26,984 nucleotides of DNA. It comes from DASZTV01 sp035548055. GTDB lineage: Bacteria; Actinomycetota; Actinomycetes; JAFAQI01. Positions 12,423 to 20,073 of this stretch are shown piece after piece (position 1 is the first letter of the stretch; each line of letters begins with the position of its first letter). A program made the translations under genes and the position numbers. The notes beneath the pieces were generated by a model, which saw nothing but the letters and a program-made list of their open reading frames with translations, did not search any database and was not told the origin of the DNA. Location: contig DASZTL010000029.1 of assembly GCA_035548055.1 (NCBI GenBank), positions 1-26,984 of the forward strand. The letters are read 5' to 3'.

Positions 12423-13874
12423 GTGAGTGCGCCGGTTGACCTTTCGATGCGGGACGGCGCGGTCGACGTGCTCTGCGATGCGTCGCTGGCCGAGGTCGTC
12501 GACCTCGTGGCGTACGTCGACCGCGACGCGATCGTGGTTGCGAACTCCGCCGGCTCGTCGCGCCTGTCCCGTAATGATCCCGATGCGCCTGCCGTGGTTG
12601 TCCACGGCCGGGACCCGGTCGGCTGGCAGGACCCGCTCGCCTTCGCGACGCTCACCGAGGAGCTCGCCGATCCGTCGCCACCGAATGCCCGGAACTCCTA
12701 CCCGTGGGCCGGCCAGCGACTGGCGTCGCTGTTCGCGGCACCCGCCGCCCCGGACATTGCAGTCATACATACCGGAAAGCACTACTGGCCCGAGCGAGGC
12801 GGTCACCGCGGCGAGCACGGCTCGTTGAACGTCGTACAGTCCCGCGCGCCCTTGCTGTTGTCGGGTCCTTCGGTGACGGCGCGCGGGCTGTTGCCGGTTG
12901 CGGCGCGCGTCATCGACGTCGCACCGACTCTCGCATGGCTCGCAGGTGTCCCGCTGTCCGGTCTCGCGGACATGCATGGTCAGGCCCTCGTCGATCTGCT
13001 GGTCCCGACGCCCGGACCGGTGGTGGGCCTCCTGTGGGACGGCTGCAACTCCAACTCGCTCTACGCGCTTGCCGCCGCCGGCGAGCTGCCGAACGTCGCT
13101 CGCTTGCTCGCGCAGGGATGCGCATTGCAAGGCGGTGCGATCGCGGAGTTTCCCAGCGTGACGCTGGTCAACCACACGTGCGCGTTGACCGGTGTCGGAC
13201 CGGGTGGACACGGGATCGTCAACAACGCCTACTACGACCGTTCCGATGCGGTGCAACGACTGACCAACGACGCGCGCACCTGGCACCGCTGGTCGGAGTG
13301 GCTGGCGCCGGGAGTTCGTACGGCGTTCGAGCGCGTGGCGGGCCCGACGGCGTGCATCAACGAGCCGGCCGACTCGGGGTCGTCGTACTCGACGTTCCGG
13401 CTGATCCGGGAGTCGGGCTCCTCCGGCGGCGCATCGGACATGAACGCGCTGCTGCCCGATCCGACGGCGGATCCGCACACGACGCAGGACTTCGTCGGCA
13501 TCAAGGACTACGCCTGGTCGTCGTCGGTGGACGCCGCGGGGTTGATCCAGATGCTCGAGCAGTGGGCGTCTCCGGCGGAGGTGCCCACCCTCACCTGGTG
13601 GAACGTCCTGCTCACCGACACTGGTCACCACGAAGGCGGTCCGCATTCCGAGGTCGCGCATGCCGCGATGCGCGACGCGGATGCCCGGCTCGGCGTCTTC
13701 CTCGACCACGTCGAGCGAATGGGGGTGCTCGACCGGACGACCTTCCTGCTGACGTCGGACCACGGCTCCGAGGGTGCCGATCCGGACTGTCTCGGCGACT
13801 GGACCGCGCCGCTGCAAGCGGCCGGCGTGCGATTCCGAGACGAAGCGGTCGGCTTCCTCTACCTCGGCGAGTGA
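12423..13874 (+). CDS. Alkaline-phosphatase-superfamily phosphodiesterase, permuted motif order
   Basis: This 483-residue protein is a nucleotide pyrophosphatase / type I phosphodiesterase relative that would hydrolyse phosphodiester or phosphate bonds with two metal ions. The metal and nucleophile motifs begin only at residue 203: D206 (GLLWDGCN), T247 (EFPSVTLVNHTC, the nucleophile region), GGHGIVNNAYYD, D399 with H402/H403 (LLTDTGHHEGGPHS), and D446-H447 (LLTSDHGSEG). The sequence ends 36 residues later. Residues 128-190 instead look like the C-terminal part of this fold: GGHRGEHGS (H132), VQSRAPLLLSGPS, then VIDVAPTLAWLAGVPL. The order therefore appears circularly permuted. No signal peptide is visible, so it is probably cytoplasmic. 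The start is set by a -10 hexamer 6 nt upstream of GTG. Confidence 0.82.
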   Translation: MSAPVDLSMRDGAVDVLCDASLAEVVDLVAYVDRDAIVVANSAGSSRLSRNDPDAPAVVVHGRDPVGWQDPLAFATLTEELADPSPPNARNSYPWAGQRLASLFAAPAAPDIAVIHTGKHYWPERGGHRGEHGSLNVVQSRAPLLLSGPSVTARGLLPVAARVIDVAPTLAWLAGVPLSGLADMHGQALVDLLVPTPGPVVGLLWDGCNSNSLYALAAAGELPNVARLLAQGCALQGGAIAEFPSVTLVNHTCALTGVGPGGHGIVNNAYYDRSDAVQRLTNDARTWHRWSEWLAPGVRTAFERVAGPTACINEPADSGSSYSTFRLIRESGSSGGASDMNALLPDPTADPHTTQDFVGIKDYAWSSSVDAAGLIQMLEQWASPAEVPTLTWWNVLLTDTGHHEGGPHSEVAHAAMRDADARLGVFLDHVERMGVLDRTTFLLTSDHGSEGADPDCLGDWTAPLQAAGVRFRDEAVGFLYLGE

Positions 13875-14009
13875 CCTTCCTCGACAGATGACCGACGTCC
13901 GATCGGTGACCTGTTCGAAGCATCGATTGGTTGCTGTCGCGTTCCTTGACGATCTGCAGTTCCCGGACGGCCCCGGCGTGTGCACCGCGCCGTAGCCATC
14001 TCGCCCCGC

Positions 14010-14015
14010 GACAAT
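14010..14015 (+). promoter_or_regulatory. -10-like GACAAT before the channel-like gene
   Basis: GACAAT keeps A at position 2 and T at position 6 and ends 6 nt before the ATG at 14022. It decides between that ATG and the in-frame GTG at 13980, which has neither a promoter at this spacing nor a ribosome site. Confidence 0.4.
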
Positions 14016-14021
14016 TCGGGG

Positions 14022-14771
14022 ATGCCGCGCGGGGACTGGCGTCGACGGATCCACCCGACGGAGGTGGTCGGCGCGACGGTCGAAGGCGTCGGCAAGGGCG
14101 CGAACCTCGTCTACGGAACGGTCGTCGGGGAGAGCCGCGTCCCGCTGACCATTGCGGTCGCTGCTGCCATCGCCCTGCAACTGCTGTTGCCGCACTCGAT
14201 CGTGCTGATCCGCGAACGCTGGCTGCTGCCCGCGCTCCAAGGCGCGGTGCTGGTGGCGCTGATCGTCAGCAACCCGTTCAAGATCCAGCGCGAGTCACCG
14301 CGGATCCGTGCCCTAGGACTGTTGCTGCTCGGTGCGATCGCATTCAACGACATCGTCGGCATCGTGCGGATGGTCGACCTGCTGCTCAACGGCAACTCGA
14401 CACTGAGTGGCAACCTGTCCGGCACCGATCTGATCCGGGTCGCCGTCGTGCTGTGGTTGACGAACATCCTGGTCTTCGCGTTGGCGTTCTTCGAGCTCGA
14501 CCAGGGCGGCCCGTTCCGGCGTCGCATCGGCGAGGGTCGGGCGGACTTCCAGTTCCCCCAGCAGACCGACGATCTCGCCGAGAAGTGGCCCAACTGGCGC
14601 CCGACGTTCCTCGACTACCTCTATTTGTCGTTCACCAACTCGACGTCGTTCAGCCCGACCGACACGATGCCGCTGTCGCAGTGGGCCAAGATGGCGATGA
14701 TGCTCGAGAGCGCGGCAGCGCTCGTCACGATCGGGGTGATAGCCGCGCGGGCGGTCAACATCCTTCAGTGA
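14022..14771 (+). CDS. Integral membrane protein with channel-like pore segment
   Basis: This 249-residue protein has about five hydrophobic helices, at roughly 41-60, 67-83, 97-119, 136-157 and 222-247. The last part (FLDYLYLSFTNSTSFSPTDTMPLS, then a long helix to RAVNIL) is laid out like a two-helix potassium-channel pore: outer helix, pore helix, filter-like turn, inner helix. TSFSPTD sits where TVGYGD would be, so potassium selectivity is unlikely. It resembles the DUF1345-like membrane family in this respect. Function is unknown. I prefer the ATG at 14022; the GTG at 13980 would add 14 residues. A hairpin follows the stop immediately. Confidence 0.72.
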   Translation: MPRGDWRRRIHPTEVVGATVEGVGKGANLVYGTVVGESRVPLTIAVAAAIALQLLLPHSIVLIRERWLLPALQGAVLVALIVSNPFKIQRESPRIRALGLLLLGAIAFNDIVGIVRMVDLLLNGNSTLSGNLSGTDLIRVAVVLWLTNILVFALAFFELDQGGPFRRRIGEGRADFQFPQQTDDLAEKWPNWRPTFLDYLYLSFTNSTSFSPTDTMPLSQWAKMAMMLESAAALVTIGVIAARAVNILQ

Positions 14772-14774
14772 GGC

Positions 14775-14805
14775 GGGCGGGAAAAGGAGTCACCTCTTCC
14801 CGCCC
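14775..14805 (+). terminator. Stop-adjacent hairpin, no T-run
   Basis: GGGCGGGAA (14775-14783) pairs with TTCCCGCCC (14797-14805). After one mismatch three more pairs close a 5-nt AGTCA loop. The stem starts 4 nt after the TGA of the channel-like gene. It is likely a terminator of the U-poor actinobacterial type. Confidence 0.65.
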
Positions 14806-14838
14806 CGTGCGGGCAAAAATCCATGGCACCGTATTTCC

Positions 14839-15948
14839 GTGCCCCAGCCACGTTTGGTCGCGCTCGCCGCTGCTCTGACGGCGGTCTTCGGCGTCGGTGC
14901 GTATGTCTCGGTGAGTCAGCCCGCGGCGGCGCCTGTCGCGGTCGCGGGAGGCGTGCTCACCGCAGACGTGACCGGTCCGGCGCCAGCCGTGTCACCGAGC
15001 GCAACGACAACGCCGACTGCAGCGTCTGAGTCGCTGCCGAAGGCGCTCGTCGCCGTGTCAGTGGCACCGGTATGGGGTGGTCGCCACAAGGTCCGCGCCT
15101 TCGACGCACCGGCGATGCGGCGGCCCGCTCACGTCAGCGCGTGGCTTCGGGGCATGACGTTCTTCCAGCGCAGCCATCTCTTCAAGCGGTTGGCCACCCA
15201 GGTGCGGTACGGCGAGCAGGTCGACGTACTGGGCACCTGGCATGACCTCACCCACATCCGGATCCCGGATCAGACCGGAGGGCGCTTCCCCGATGGGATC
15301 ATCGGATGGATCGCCTCGCGGCAGCTCGCCGCGCAGCCTACGGACTGGGATGGCAACTCGCGAGTTGCGACGGTCATCGAGCGGTTCGCGACGGTTGATC
15401 GCGTTGTTGACGGCAAGAGTCGCCCCCTCATGGTCAGCTACGCAACCTCACTTCCGGTGCTGAAGCTGCGACCGCATCGCGTCGTGGTGGCGGTACCCGG
15501 AGCAGCGGATCGCGGCACCCTGGCGCGCAGCGCGGTCCGGGTCCATCAGTCAGGGACACCGGCAATCAAGCCGAGCTCGCGACGGGTGATCGCTGAGGCC
15601 ACTCGCTTCCTAGGCCTCCCTTACCTCTGGGCCGGGATGACGGCCTGGGGCTACGACTGCTCAGGGCTGACGTCGGCGGTCTACTCACAGCTCGGCATCA
15701 CGCTTCCGCGCGATGCCGCCGACCAATCCCTCGTGGGTAAGCAGATTCGTCGATCGCAGCTGCGCGTCGGTGACCTTGTCTTCTTTTCGCACACCTCGCG
15801 GCGAGGCGACATTCATCACGTCGGGATCTACGCCGGGCACGGCAAGCTGCTCGACGCGCCCTACACCGGCGCTCGTGTCGAGATCGTGAGCATCCGGCAC
15901 TCCTACCTCAACGCGGAGTACTGGGGAGCGTCGCGTCCGCTGTCCTAG
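14839..15948 (+). CDS. Secreted NlpC/P60 peptidoglycan hydrolase
   Basis: This 369-residue exported protein should cut peptide stems of peptidoglycan. An N-terminal hydrophobic segment (LVALAAALTAVFGVGAYVSV) is a signal peptide or anchor. A low-complexity Ala/Thr/Pro/Ser linker reaches about residue 70. The middle (about 75-240) holds SH3-like stretches such as YGEQVDVLGTWHDLTHIRI and GIIGWIASRQL. The C-terminal NlpC/P60 domain begins near 248 and has catalytic C274 (YDCSGLT) and H327 (HHVGIYAG). The GTG at 14839 has no ribosome site; CACCGT ends 6 nt before it. The gene overlaps the converging oxidoreductase gene through a shared CTAG: each gene's TAG stop lies inside the other's last codons. 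Confidence 0.88.
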   Translation: MPQPRLVALAAALTAVFGVGAYVSVSQPAAAPVAVAGGVLTADVTGPAPAVSPSATTTPTAASESLPKALVAVSVAPVWGGRHKVRAFDAPAMRRPAHVSAWLRGMTFFQRSHLFKRLATQVRYGEQVDVLGTWHDLTHIRIPDQTGGRFPDGIIGWIASRQLAAQPTDWDGNSRVATVIERFATVDRVVDGKSRPLMVSYATSLPVLKLRPHRVVVAVPGAADRGTLARSAVRVHQSGTPAIKPSSRRVIAEATRFLGLPYLWAGMTAWGYDCSGLTSAVYSQLGITLPRDAADQSLVGKQIRRSQLRVGDLVFFSHTSRRGDIHHVGIYAGHGKLLDAPYTGARVEIVSIRHSYLNAEYWGASRPLS

Positions 15949-17078
15949 CGGCTGCCGAACCAGTAGGCGATGCGCCCGGGTCCCGACTCTTCCCTCTCGC
16001 GGCCGATCGTGAGCGATGGCTCGCGGAACAACCCACCAGTCACGCCCTGTCCGGCGGTGAAGGTGACATCGACTCGCCCGACACGTCCGCCGCCGAAGTC
16101 GATGTAGCACGCGCCGTTCCCATCGAATGGCGTGACCGGACGATCATCCAGCATCGACAGGATGCGCTCAGCAACGGTGACTCCGGCGCGCTCGGCAAAC
16201 GCCCCGGCGCGGGGCACCGGTACGTCGGCGCAGTCGCCGATTGCGTAGACATCGGGAAATTCGGTCAGGAGCGTGGCGGGATCGACGCGTACCCATCCTT
16301 CATTGCCGACCGGAAGACTCGACAGGACATCGGGTGACTTGTGTCGTGGGACGGCGAGCAGCAGGTCGTATCCCATCTCCTCGCCGTCGTCGAGCTTCAT
16401 GGTGTTGCGGCCCTCGATGATCTCGGTCAGCTGTGTCGAGCCCCGGAAGGTGATGCCGCGTTCTTCGAATGCCGTCAACAGCGCCGCAGAGGTGTCAGGC
16501 GATGGCGGCACCGGCGTCGGCATCGGGGTGACGACCGTGATCTCGGTGTCGCCGCGCTTCCCCCGCTGATGAAGTACGTGGTGCAGCATCAGCGCGACCT
16601 CGCTCGGCGCGGGCGGGCACTTGTAGGGCAGTCCGGCGACGACGACGACCGCATGGCCTGAGCCGAAGTCCCGGATCCGGTTGACGAACCGCTCGGCGCC
16701 GGCGACGGAGTAGAACTCGTCGTTGTCCGTGAGCCCCGGCGTCGCGGAGACGTCGAGATCGGCGCCGAGCGCGACCACGATCACGTCGCCGGTGTAGCTG
16801 TTAGCGGTTGTCTGGACTGTCTTTGCGACCGGGTCGAGTGCAACGATGCGCTCCTGGCGAAAGGTGACCGAAGGGCGCGCCAGATCGCGGTAGTAGGTGC
16901 GCCAGGTGTCACTTGTGACGCCGAACATCACATCCAGCTTCGAATACCCGAACACGAAGCTGTCGCTTTGATCGATCACAGTGACGTCGACCCGGTCAGC
17001 TGCGGCGTCTGACAGCCGAGCGGCAACCTCGAGACCGCCGAAGCCCGCCCCGAGGACCAGCACGTGAAGCCTTGCCAC
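15945..17078 (-). CDS. FAD/NAD(P) pyridine nucleotide-disulfide-type oxidoreductase, SQR-like
   Basis: This 377-residue flavoprotein has the FAD motif GAGFGGLEVA at about 10-19. A second segment, HAVVVVAGLPYKCPPAPSEVALML, resembles sulfide:quinone reductases and relatives in the PYKCPPAP motif. The FAD-contact motif near the C-terminus is FPDVYAIGDCADVP. Classical SQR needs three spaced cysteines; here only those in YKCPPAP, GDCADV and GACYIDF are seen. It may therefore be an NDH-2 or flavocytochrome-like enzyme rather than a true SQR. The GTG start has AAGGGG about 9 nt upstream. It lies 75 bp after the cupin-VOC gene on the same strand and could be the third gene of the TetR-led module. Confidence 0.82.
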   Translation of the reverse strand: MARLHVLVLGAGFGGLEVAARLSDAAADRVDVTVIDQSDSFVFGYSKLDVMFGVTSDTWRTYYRDLARPSVTFRQERIVALDPVAKTVQTTANSYTGDVIVVALGADLDVSATPGLTDNDEFYSVAGAERFVNRIRDFGSGHAVVVVAGLPYKCPPAPSEVALMLHHVLHQRGKRGDTEITVVTPMPTPVPPSPDTSAALLTAFEERGITFRGSTQLTEIIEGRNTMKLDDGEEMGYDLLLAVPRHKSPDVLSSLPVGNEGWVRVDPATLLTEFPDVYAIGDCADVPVPRAGAFAERAGVTVAERILSMLDDRPVTPFDGNGACYIDFGGGRVGRVDVTFTAGQGVTGGLFREPSLTIGREREESGPGRIAYWFGSR

Positions 17079-17153
17079 GATTGCCGCCCCTTCGCCGTGT
17101 TTTGGCCGCCTTTGAACTATCGGCCGACGGGACGGCGAACTGGACTACCGAGG

Positions 17154-18065
17154 TCAGCCAGGCAGGGGAGCGGGCGCGAACAGCTCCATCTCCAGGCCGT
17201 CCGGATCCCGGATGACGAACCCGGAGCCGTACGGCGCATCAGTGATCTCGCCAGTCGTGACACCGCGTTCCGGAAGCGCGTCATGCCACCGCACCAGCTC
17301 CGCCCGGTCAACACACGTGAAGGCGATGTGCTCGACCGAGGGTGCGGAAGGGCCGAGCAGCGTGATCAGCCAGCCCGCCGCCGGACTCACCAGAACGACA
17401 TGCCCTCGGCCGTCATCCGTGATCTCACCGTCGACTCGTACCAGCCCGAAGGCGTTGGTGTACCAGCGCTCACTCGCATCGACGTCGCTGACGTGAAGCG
17501 AGATGTGATTGACCGGGCCGTTGACGACATCGGTGCTGTCGCGCTGCGACACCATCGCATCGACGTCGGCTGGCTCGAGAGACGGTCCGACGAAACGAGC
17601 TCCGTGCGCTTCGCACGCGCGCGTCACATCCTCGAAGTCGGGGGTCGGGACGGCGGCGGGCGGAAGCCGGCGGTCGTCGGTGGGTGTGCCGACCGCTTCG
17701 ATGAACTGCAGAAAGCTGTCATCGGAGTGGATGAGCAGCATCTTCGCGGGGGTGGGGCTGGTCACCCGGAAGGTGTGCTGCACGCCACTCGGCAGCACGA
17801 AGTAGTCACCCTGGCTGGCGACGCGGAGCTGGTCACCACAGCGAACCACGAGTTGCCCGTCGAGCAGGAGGAAGGAGTCGTTGAGCTGATCGTGGACGTG
17901 CGCGGGCGGGGAGCCACCGGGTGGGACCGTCAGCTCGATGACGGCAGGTGTCCGCGGCGCGCCGGCAGGGTTCCGCAGGACGGCGAGGGTTCCGAGGAAC
18001 CACCACGCGCGGCTTCCCGCATGGTCGGTGGACAGCGTGTGTTCAGACACAACGGATTGAGTCAC
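17154..18065 (-). CDS. Cupin-VOC two-domain protein
   Basis: This 303-residue protein joins two metal-binding domains. Residues about 20-150 are a cupin of quercetinase type: motif 1 has HVH (PPAHVHDQLNDSFLLLDG), with Asp where Glu is usual, and motif 2 is GDYFVLPSGVQHTFRV with the last His. Residues about 183-300 are a vicinal oxygen chelate domain: VNHISLHVSDVDASERWYTNAFGL, VEHIAFTCVD and the terminal DPDGLEMELFAP, giving His and Glu ligands. The enzyme may be an oxygenase or lyase for an aromatic or reactive carbonyl compound; substrate unknown. GGAGGAG precedes the GTG by about 5 nt. The TetR gene lies 24 bp upstream on the same strand, so the two form an operon. Confidence 0.85.
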   Translation of the reverse strand: MTQSVVSEHTLSTDHAGSRAWWFLGTLAVLRNPAGAPRTPAVIELTVPPGGSPPAHVHDQLNDSFLLLDGQLVVRCGDQLRVASQGDYFVLPSGVQHTFRVTSPTPAKMLLIHSDDSFLQFIEAVGTPTDDRRLPPAAVPTPDFEDVTRACEAHGARFVGPSLEPADVDAMVSQRDSTDVVNGPVNHISLHVSDVDASERWYTNAFGLVRVDGEITDDGRGHVVLVSPAAGWLITLLGPSAPSVEHIAFTCVDRAELVRWHDALPERGVTTGEITDAPYGSGFVIRDPDGLEMELFAPAPLPG

Positions 18066-18089
18066 GGTCTCCTCCTCGGTGGTGAGCGG

Positions 18090-18695
18090 TCAGGCCTTCG
18101 GCACGCGGGTCCGGGCAGCGCGCTGCTCGCGTTCGAGAGTGGTGATGAGGGCCTCGATCGCCCAGGCGACGGCGCGCTGCGCCGCCTCGTCGTCCAGTCG
18201 ACTCTCGTCGGTGATGCCGACCCAGGACGCGGCGCTGCACAGGTGGGCGATGACAGCGACTGCCTCATGGCCGTGGCCGGGGTCGAGGGCGGAGGTGATG
18301 GGTGCGAGCGCGCTTTCGATCGCCGTCACGCGGCGGCCGCGGGTCGCCGAACGCGCGGTGCGGCCTGCCGTCGTCTGTACGAGGGCACGGGTCAGGGACG
18401 GCCGATGGGCGAGGCGCTGCGCGGCGTCGAGGAAGCTGGTCGCGATCTGCGAGGGGGTGGTGATCTCGTACGGGATGCCGAGTGTCTCGTACAGCCGTTC
18501 TCCCGCCGCCTGCAAGAGCGCGGCGCGGTCCGGGAAGTAGCGGTACAGAGTGCGCAGCGAGATGCCCGCAGCCGCGGCGACCTCGCCCATCGAGATGTCG
18601 TCGACGGCACGGGTTTCGAGCTCGGTGATGACGGCGTCGAGAACTGCATCGCGCACCTGCTCGGCTTGGCGCTGACGGAGGGTCGCGGTGGACAT
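18090..18695 (-). CDS. TetR-family regulator of the cupin-VOC / P450 region
   Basis: This 201-residue TetR protein has its helix-turn-helix in MGEVAAAAGISLRTLYRYFPDRAALL at about 37-62. The C-terminal domain (about 75-200) is the ligand-binding part. The ATG at 18695 is set by a consensus promoter: TTGACA (18730-18725), 17-bp spacer, CATGCT (18707-18702), 6 nt, ATG. The mRNA is therefore leaderless. An in-frame start at 18719 would lie inside this promoter. An inverted repeat between the -35 and -10 suggests autoregulation. The P450 gene diverges from it and cupin-VOC follows it, so both are candidate targets. Confidence 0.9.
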   Translation of the reverse strand: MSTATLRQRQAEQVRDAVLDAVITELETRAVDDISMGEVAAAAGISLRTLYRYFPDRAALLQAAGERLYETLGIPYEITTPSQIATSFLDAAQRLAHRPSLTRALVQTTAGRTARSATRGRRVTAIESALAPITSALDPGHGHEAVAVIAHLCSAASWVGITDESRLDDEAAQRAVAWAIEALITTLEREQRAARTRVPKA

Positions 18696-18701
18696 TGCAT
18701 G

Positions 18702-18747
18702 AGCATGCCAATATGACACGAATATGTCAACAACGGGGCTCTAGGCT
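18702..18747. promoter_or_regulatory. Divergent TetR and P450 promoters with operator
   Basis: On the minus strand, TTGACA (18730-18725) and CATGCT (18707-18702) are 17 bp apart. On the plus strand, TAGGCT (18742-18747) ends 6 nt before the P450 GTG but has no -35. TGACA-CGAATA-TGTCA (18714-18729) is an inverted repeat lying over the TetR -35 and spacer. The near-repeats ATATGACA and ATATGTCA also flank CGA. A repressor bound here could affect both genes. Confidence 0.6.
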
Positions 18748-18753
18748 CTTCAT

Positions 18754-20070
18754 GTGAGTCGGCCCACCGTCGCGGTGCGACGCGAAGCGCGCTGGTTGGT
18801 GCTGCACTGGGGCGCCCGGACGCTGAGCAAGCGGTATGCCAGGAAGGGCATGCCGCTCGAGCGCATGCTGTTCGAGCCCGGGTCCCGCGCTGACCCGTAT
18901 CCGCTCTACGAAGAGATTCGAGCCCGCGGCCGGGTGGTGAAGAGCGGCGCGATTGCGCATGCCACGGTCGACTACGCGGTCGTCTCAGGTGCTCTGCGTG
19001 ACGCCTCGTCCTTCAGCGTCAACTTCGGAGAGTCGGCCGAGACGCCACGCGCCGTCCGCTGGCTGTTCCGGCCACCCGACCCGAACGTCGCAAGCGTCGT
19101 GGAGGCCCCGGCATTGCTCGGTGTCGACCCGCCGGCCCACACCCGCTACCGCCGCCTCGTCTCGAAGCCATTCACCCCTCGCGCGCTTCAGCAGGTCACC
19201 GAACGGGTGGAGGAACGCGCGGTCCAGCTCCTCGACGGACTGGCCGGACGCAACCGGGTCGACATCGTCCGCGAGTACGGGAACCTCCTCCCGGTCGCCG
19301 TGATCGCGGAGATCCTCGGTGTTCCGGCGGCGATGCGCGACCAGTTCCTGGCTTGGGGTCATGCCGCGGCGCCGGTGCTCGATGTCGGCCTCACACACCG
19401 TGAGTACGCCGCGGTGAACCGAGCCCTGAAGGCGATGAACGAGTGGTTCGCCGAGCACTTCGAGAATCTCCGGCGCAAGCCGGGTGAGGACATCTTGAGC
19501 CAGCTCGTCAACGCCGATCCGGCCGACCGGCTGAACGATCTGGAGCTGCGCGCCACCGCAATGTTGCTGCTGGGTGCGGGGTTCGAGACGACGGTCAACC
19601 TGCTCGGCAGCGGAGTGGCAGTGATCGCGGCTGCGGACAAGGCTCGTGAGCGGTTGGCCGAGGAGCCCGCCCTGTGGGAGCAGGCTGTCGACGAGTTGCT
19701 CCGGTTGGAGAGCCCGGTGCAGATGACCGGCCGGCTGTGCATCGCCGATACCGAGATCGATGGCGTGGAGATCCCGCGAGGCACCCCACTGCTGTGCCTG
19801 CTCGGTGCCGCAAACCGCGATCCGGCGGTCTTCGACAACCCGACCGTGTTCGACCTCGACCGTCCCAACTCGCGCGACCACCTTGCGTTGAGCGCCGGCG
19901 TCCACTACTGCCTCGGCGCCAACCTGGCACGCATGGAAGGGCGGCTGGGGCTGCGACTGCTGTTCGAGCGGTACCCGGATCTGGCTGTGGTGCCGGACTC
20001 GGGGCAGCGACGCAATCTCCAGGCGCTCCGCGGCTACGAGAAGCTCGTCGTAGCGCTCAACGCGAACTAG
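18754..20070 (+). CDS. Cytochrome P450 (bacterial soluble type)
   Basis: This 438-residue haem monooxygenase has the I-helix motif LLGAGFETT at about 271-279. The ExxR of the K helix is in DELLRLES near 314. The haem-binding loop is LALSAGVHYCLGANLARMEGRLGL, with ligand C386. The usual Phe at the start of that loop (FGxGxHxCLG) is replaced: the sequence reads LSAGVHYCLG. No membrane anchor is seen; the first 40 residues are basic. Redox partners are not encoded adjacently, although an FAD oxidoreductase lies in the opposing module. The GTG start follows TAGGCT by 6 nt. The substrate is unknown. Confidence 0.92.
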   Translation: MSRPTVAVRREARWLVLHWGARTLSKRYARKGMPLERMLFEPGSRADPYPLYEEIRARGRVVKSGAIAHATVDYAVVSGALRDASSFSVNFGESAETPRAVRWLFRPPDPNVASVVEAPALLGVDPPAHTRYRRLVSKPFTPRALQQVTERVEERAVQLLDGLAGRNRVDIVREYGNLLPVAVIAEILGVPAAMRDQFLAWGHAAAPVLDVGLTHREYAAVNRALKAMNEWFAEHFENLRRKPGEDILSQLVNADPADRLNDLELRATAMLLLGAGFETTVNLLGSGVAVIAAADKARERLAEEPALWEQAVDELLRLESPVQMTGRLCIADTEIDGVEIPRGTPLLCLLGAANRDPAVFDNPTVFDLDRPNSRDHLALSAGVHYCLGANLARMEGRLGLRLLFERYPDLAVVPDSGQRRNLQALRGYEKLVVALNAN

Positions 20071-20073
20071 GAG

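Noticed and set aside
12279..14240. 653-residue open frame on the minus strand
   Set aside because: Arg-, His- and Asp-rich composition without domains. It is the antisense shadow of the phosphodiesterase, which has clear catalytic motifs.
15945..17078. Firm call of sulfide:quinone reductase
   Set aside because: The PYKCPPAP motif fits, but the full set of three catalytic cysteines at SQR spacing is not seen.
17064..18716. 550-residue open frame on the plus strand
   Set aside because: It covers the TetR and cupin-VOC genes in antisense. Those have recognisable domains and promoters; this one has none.
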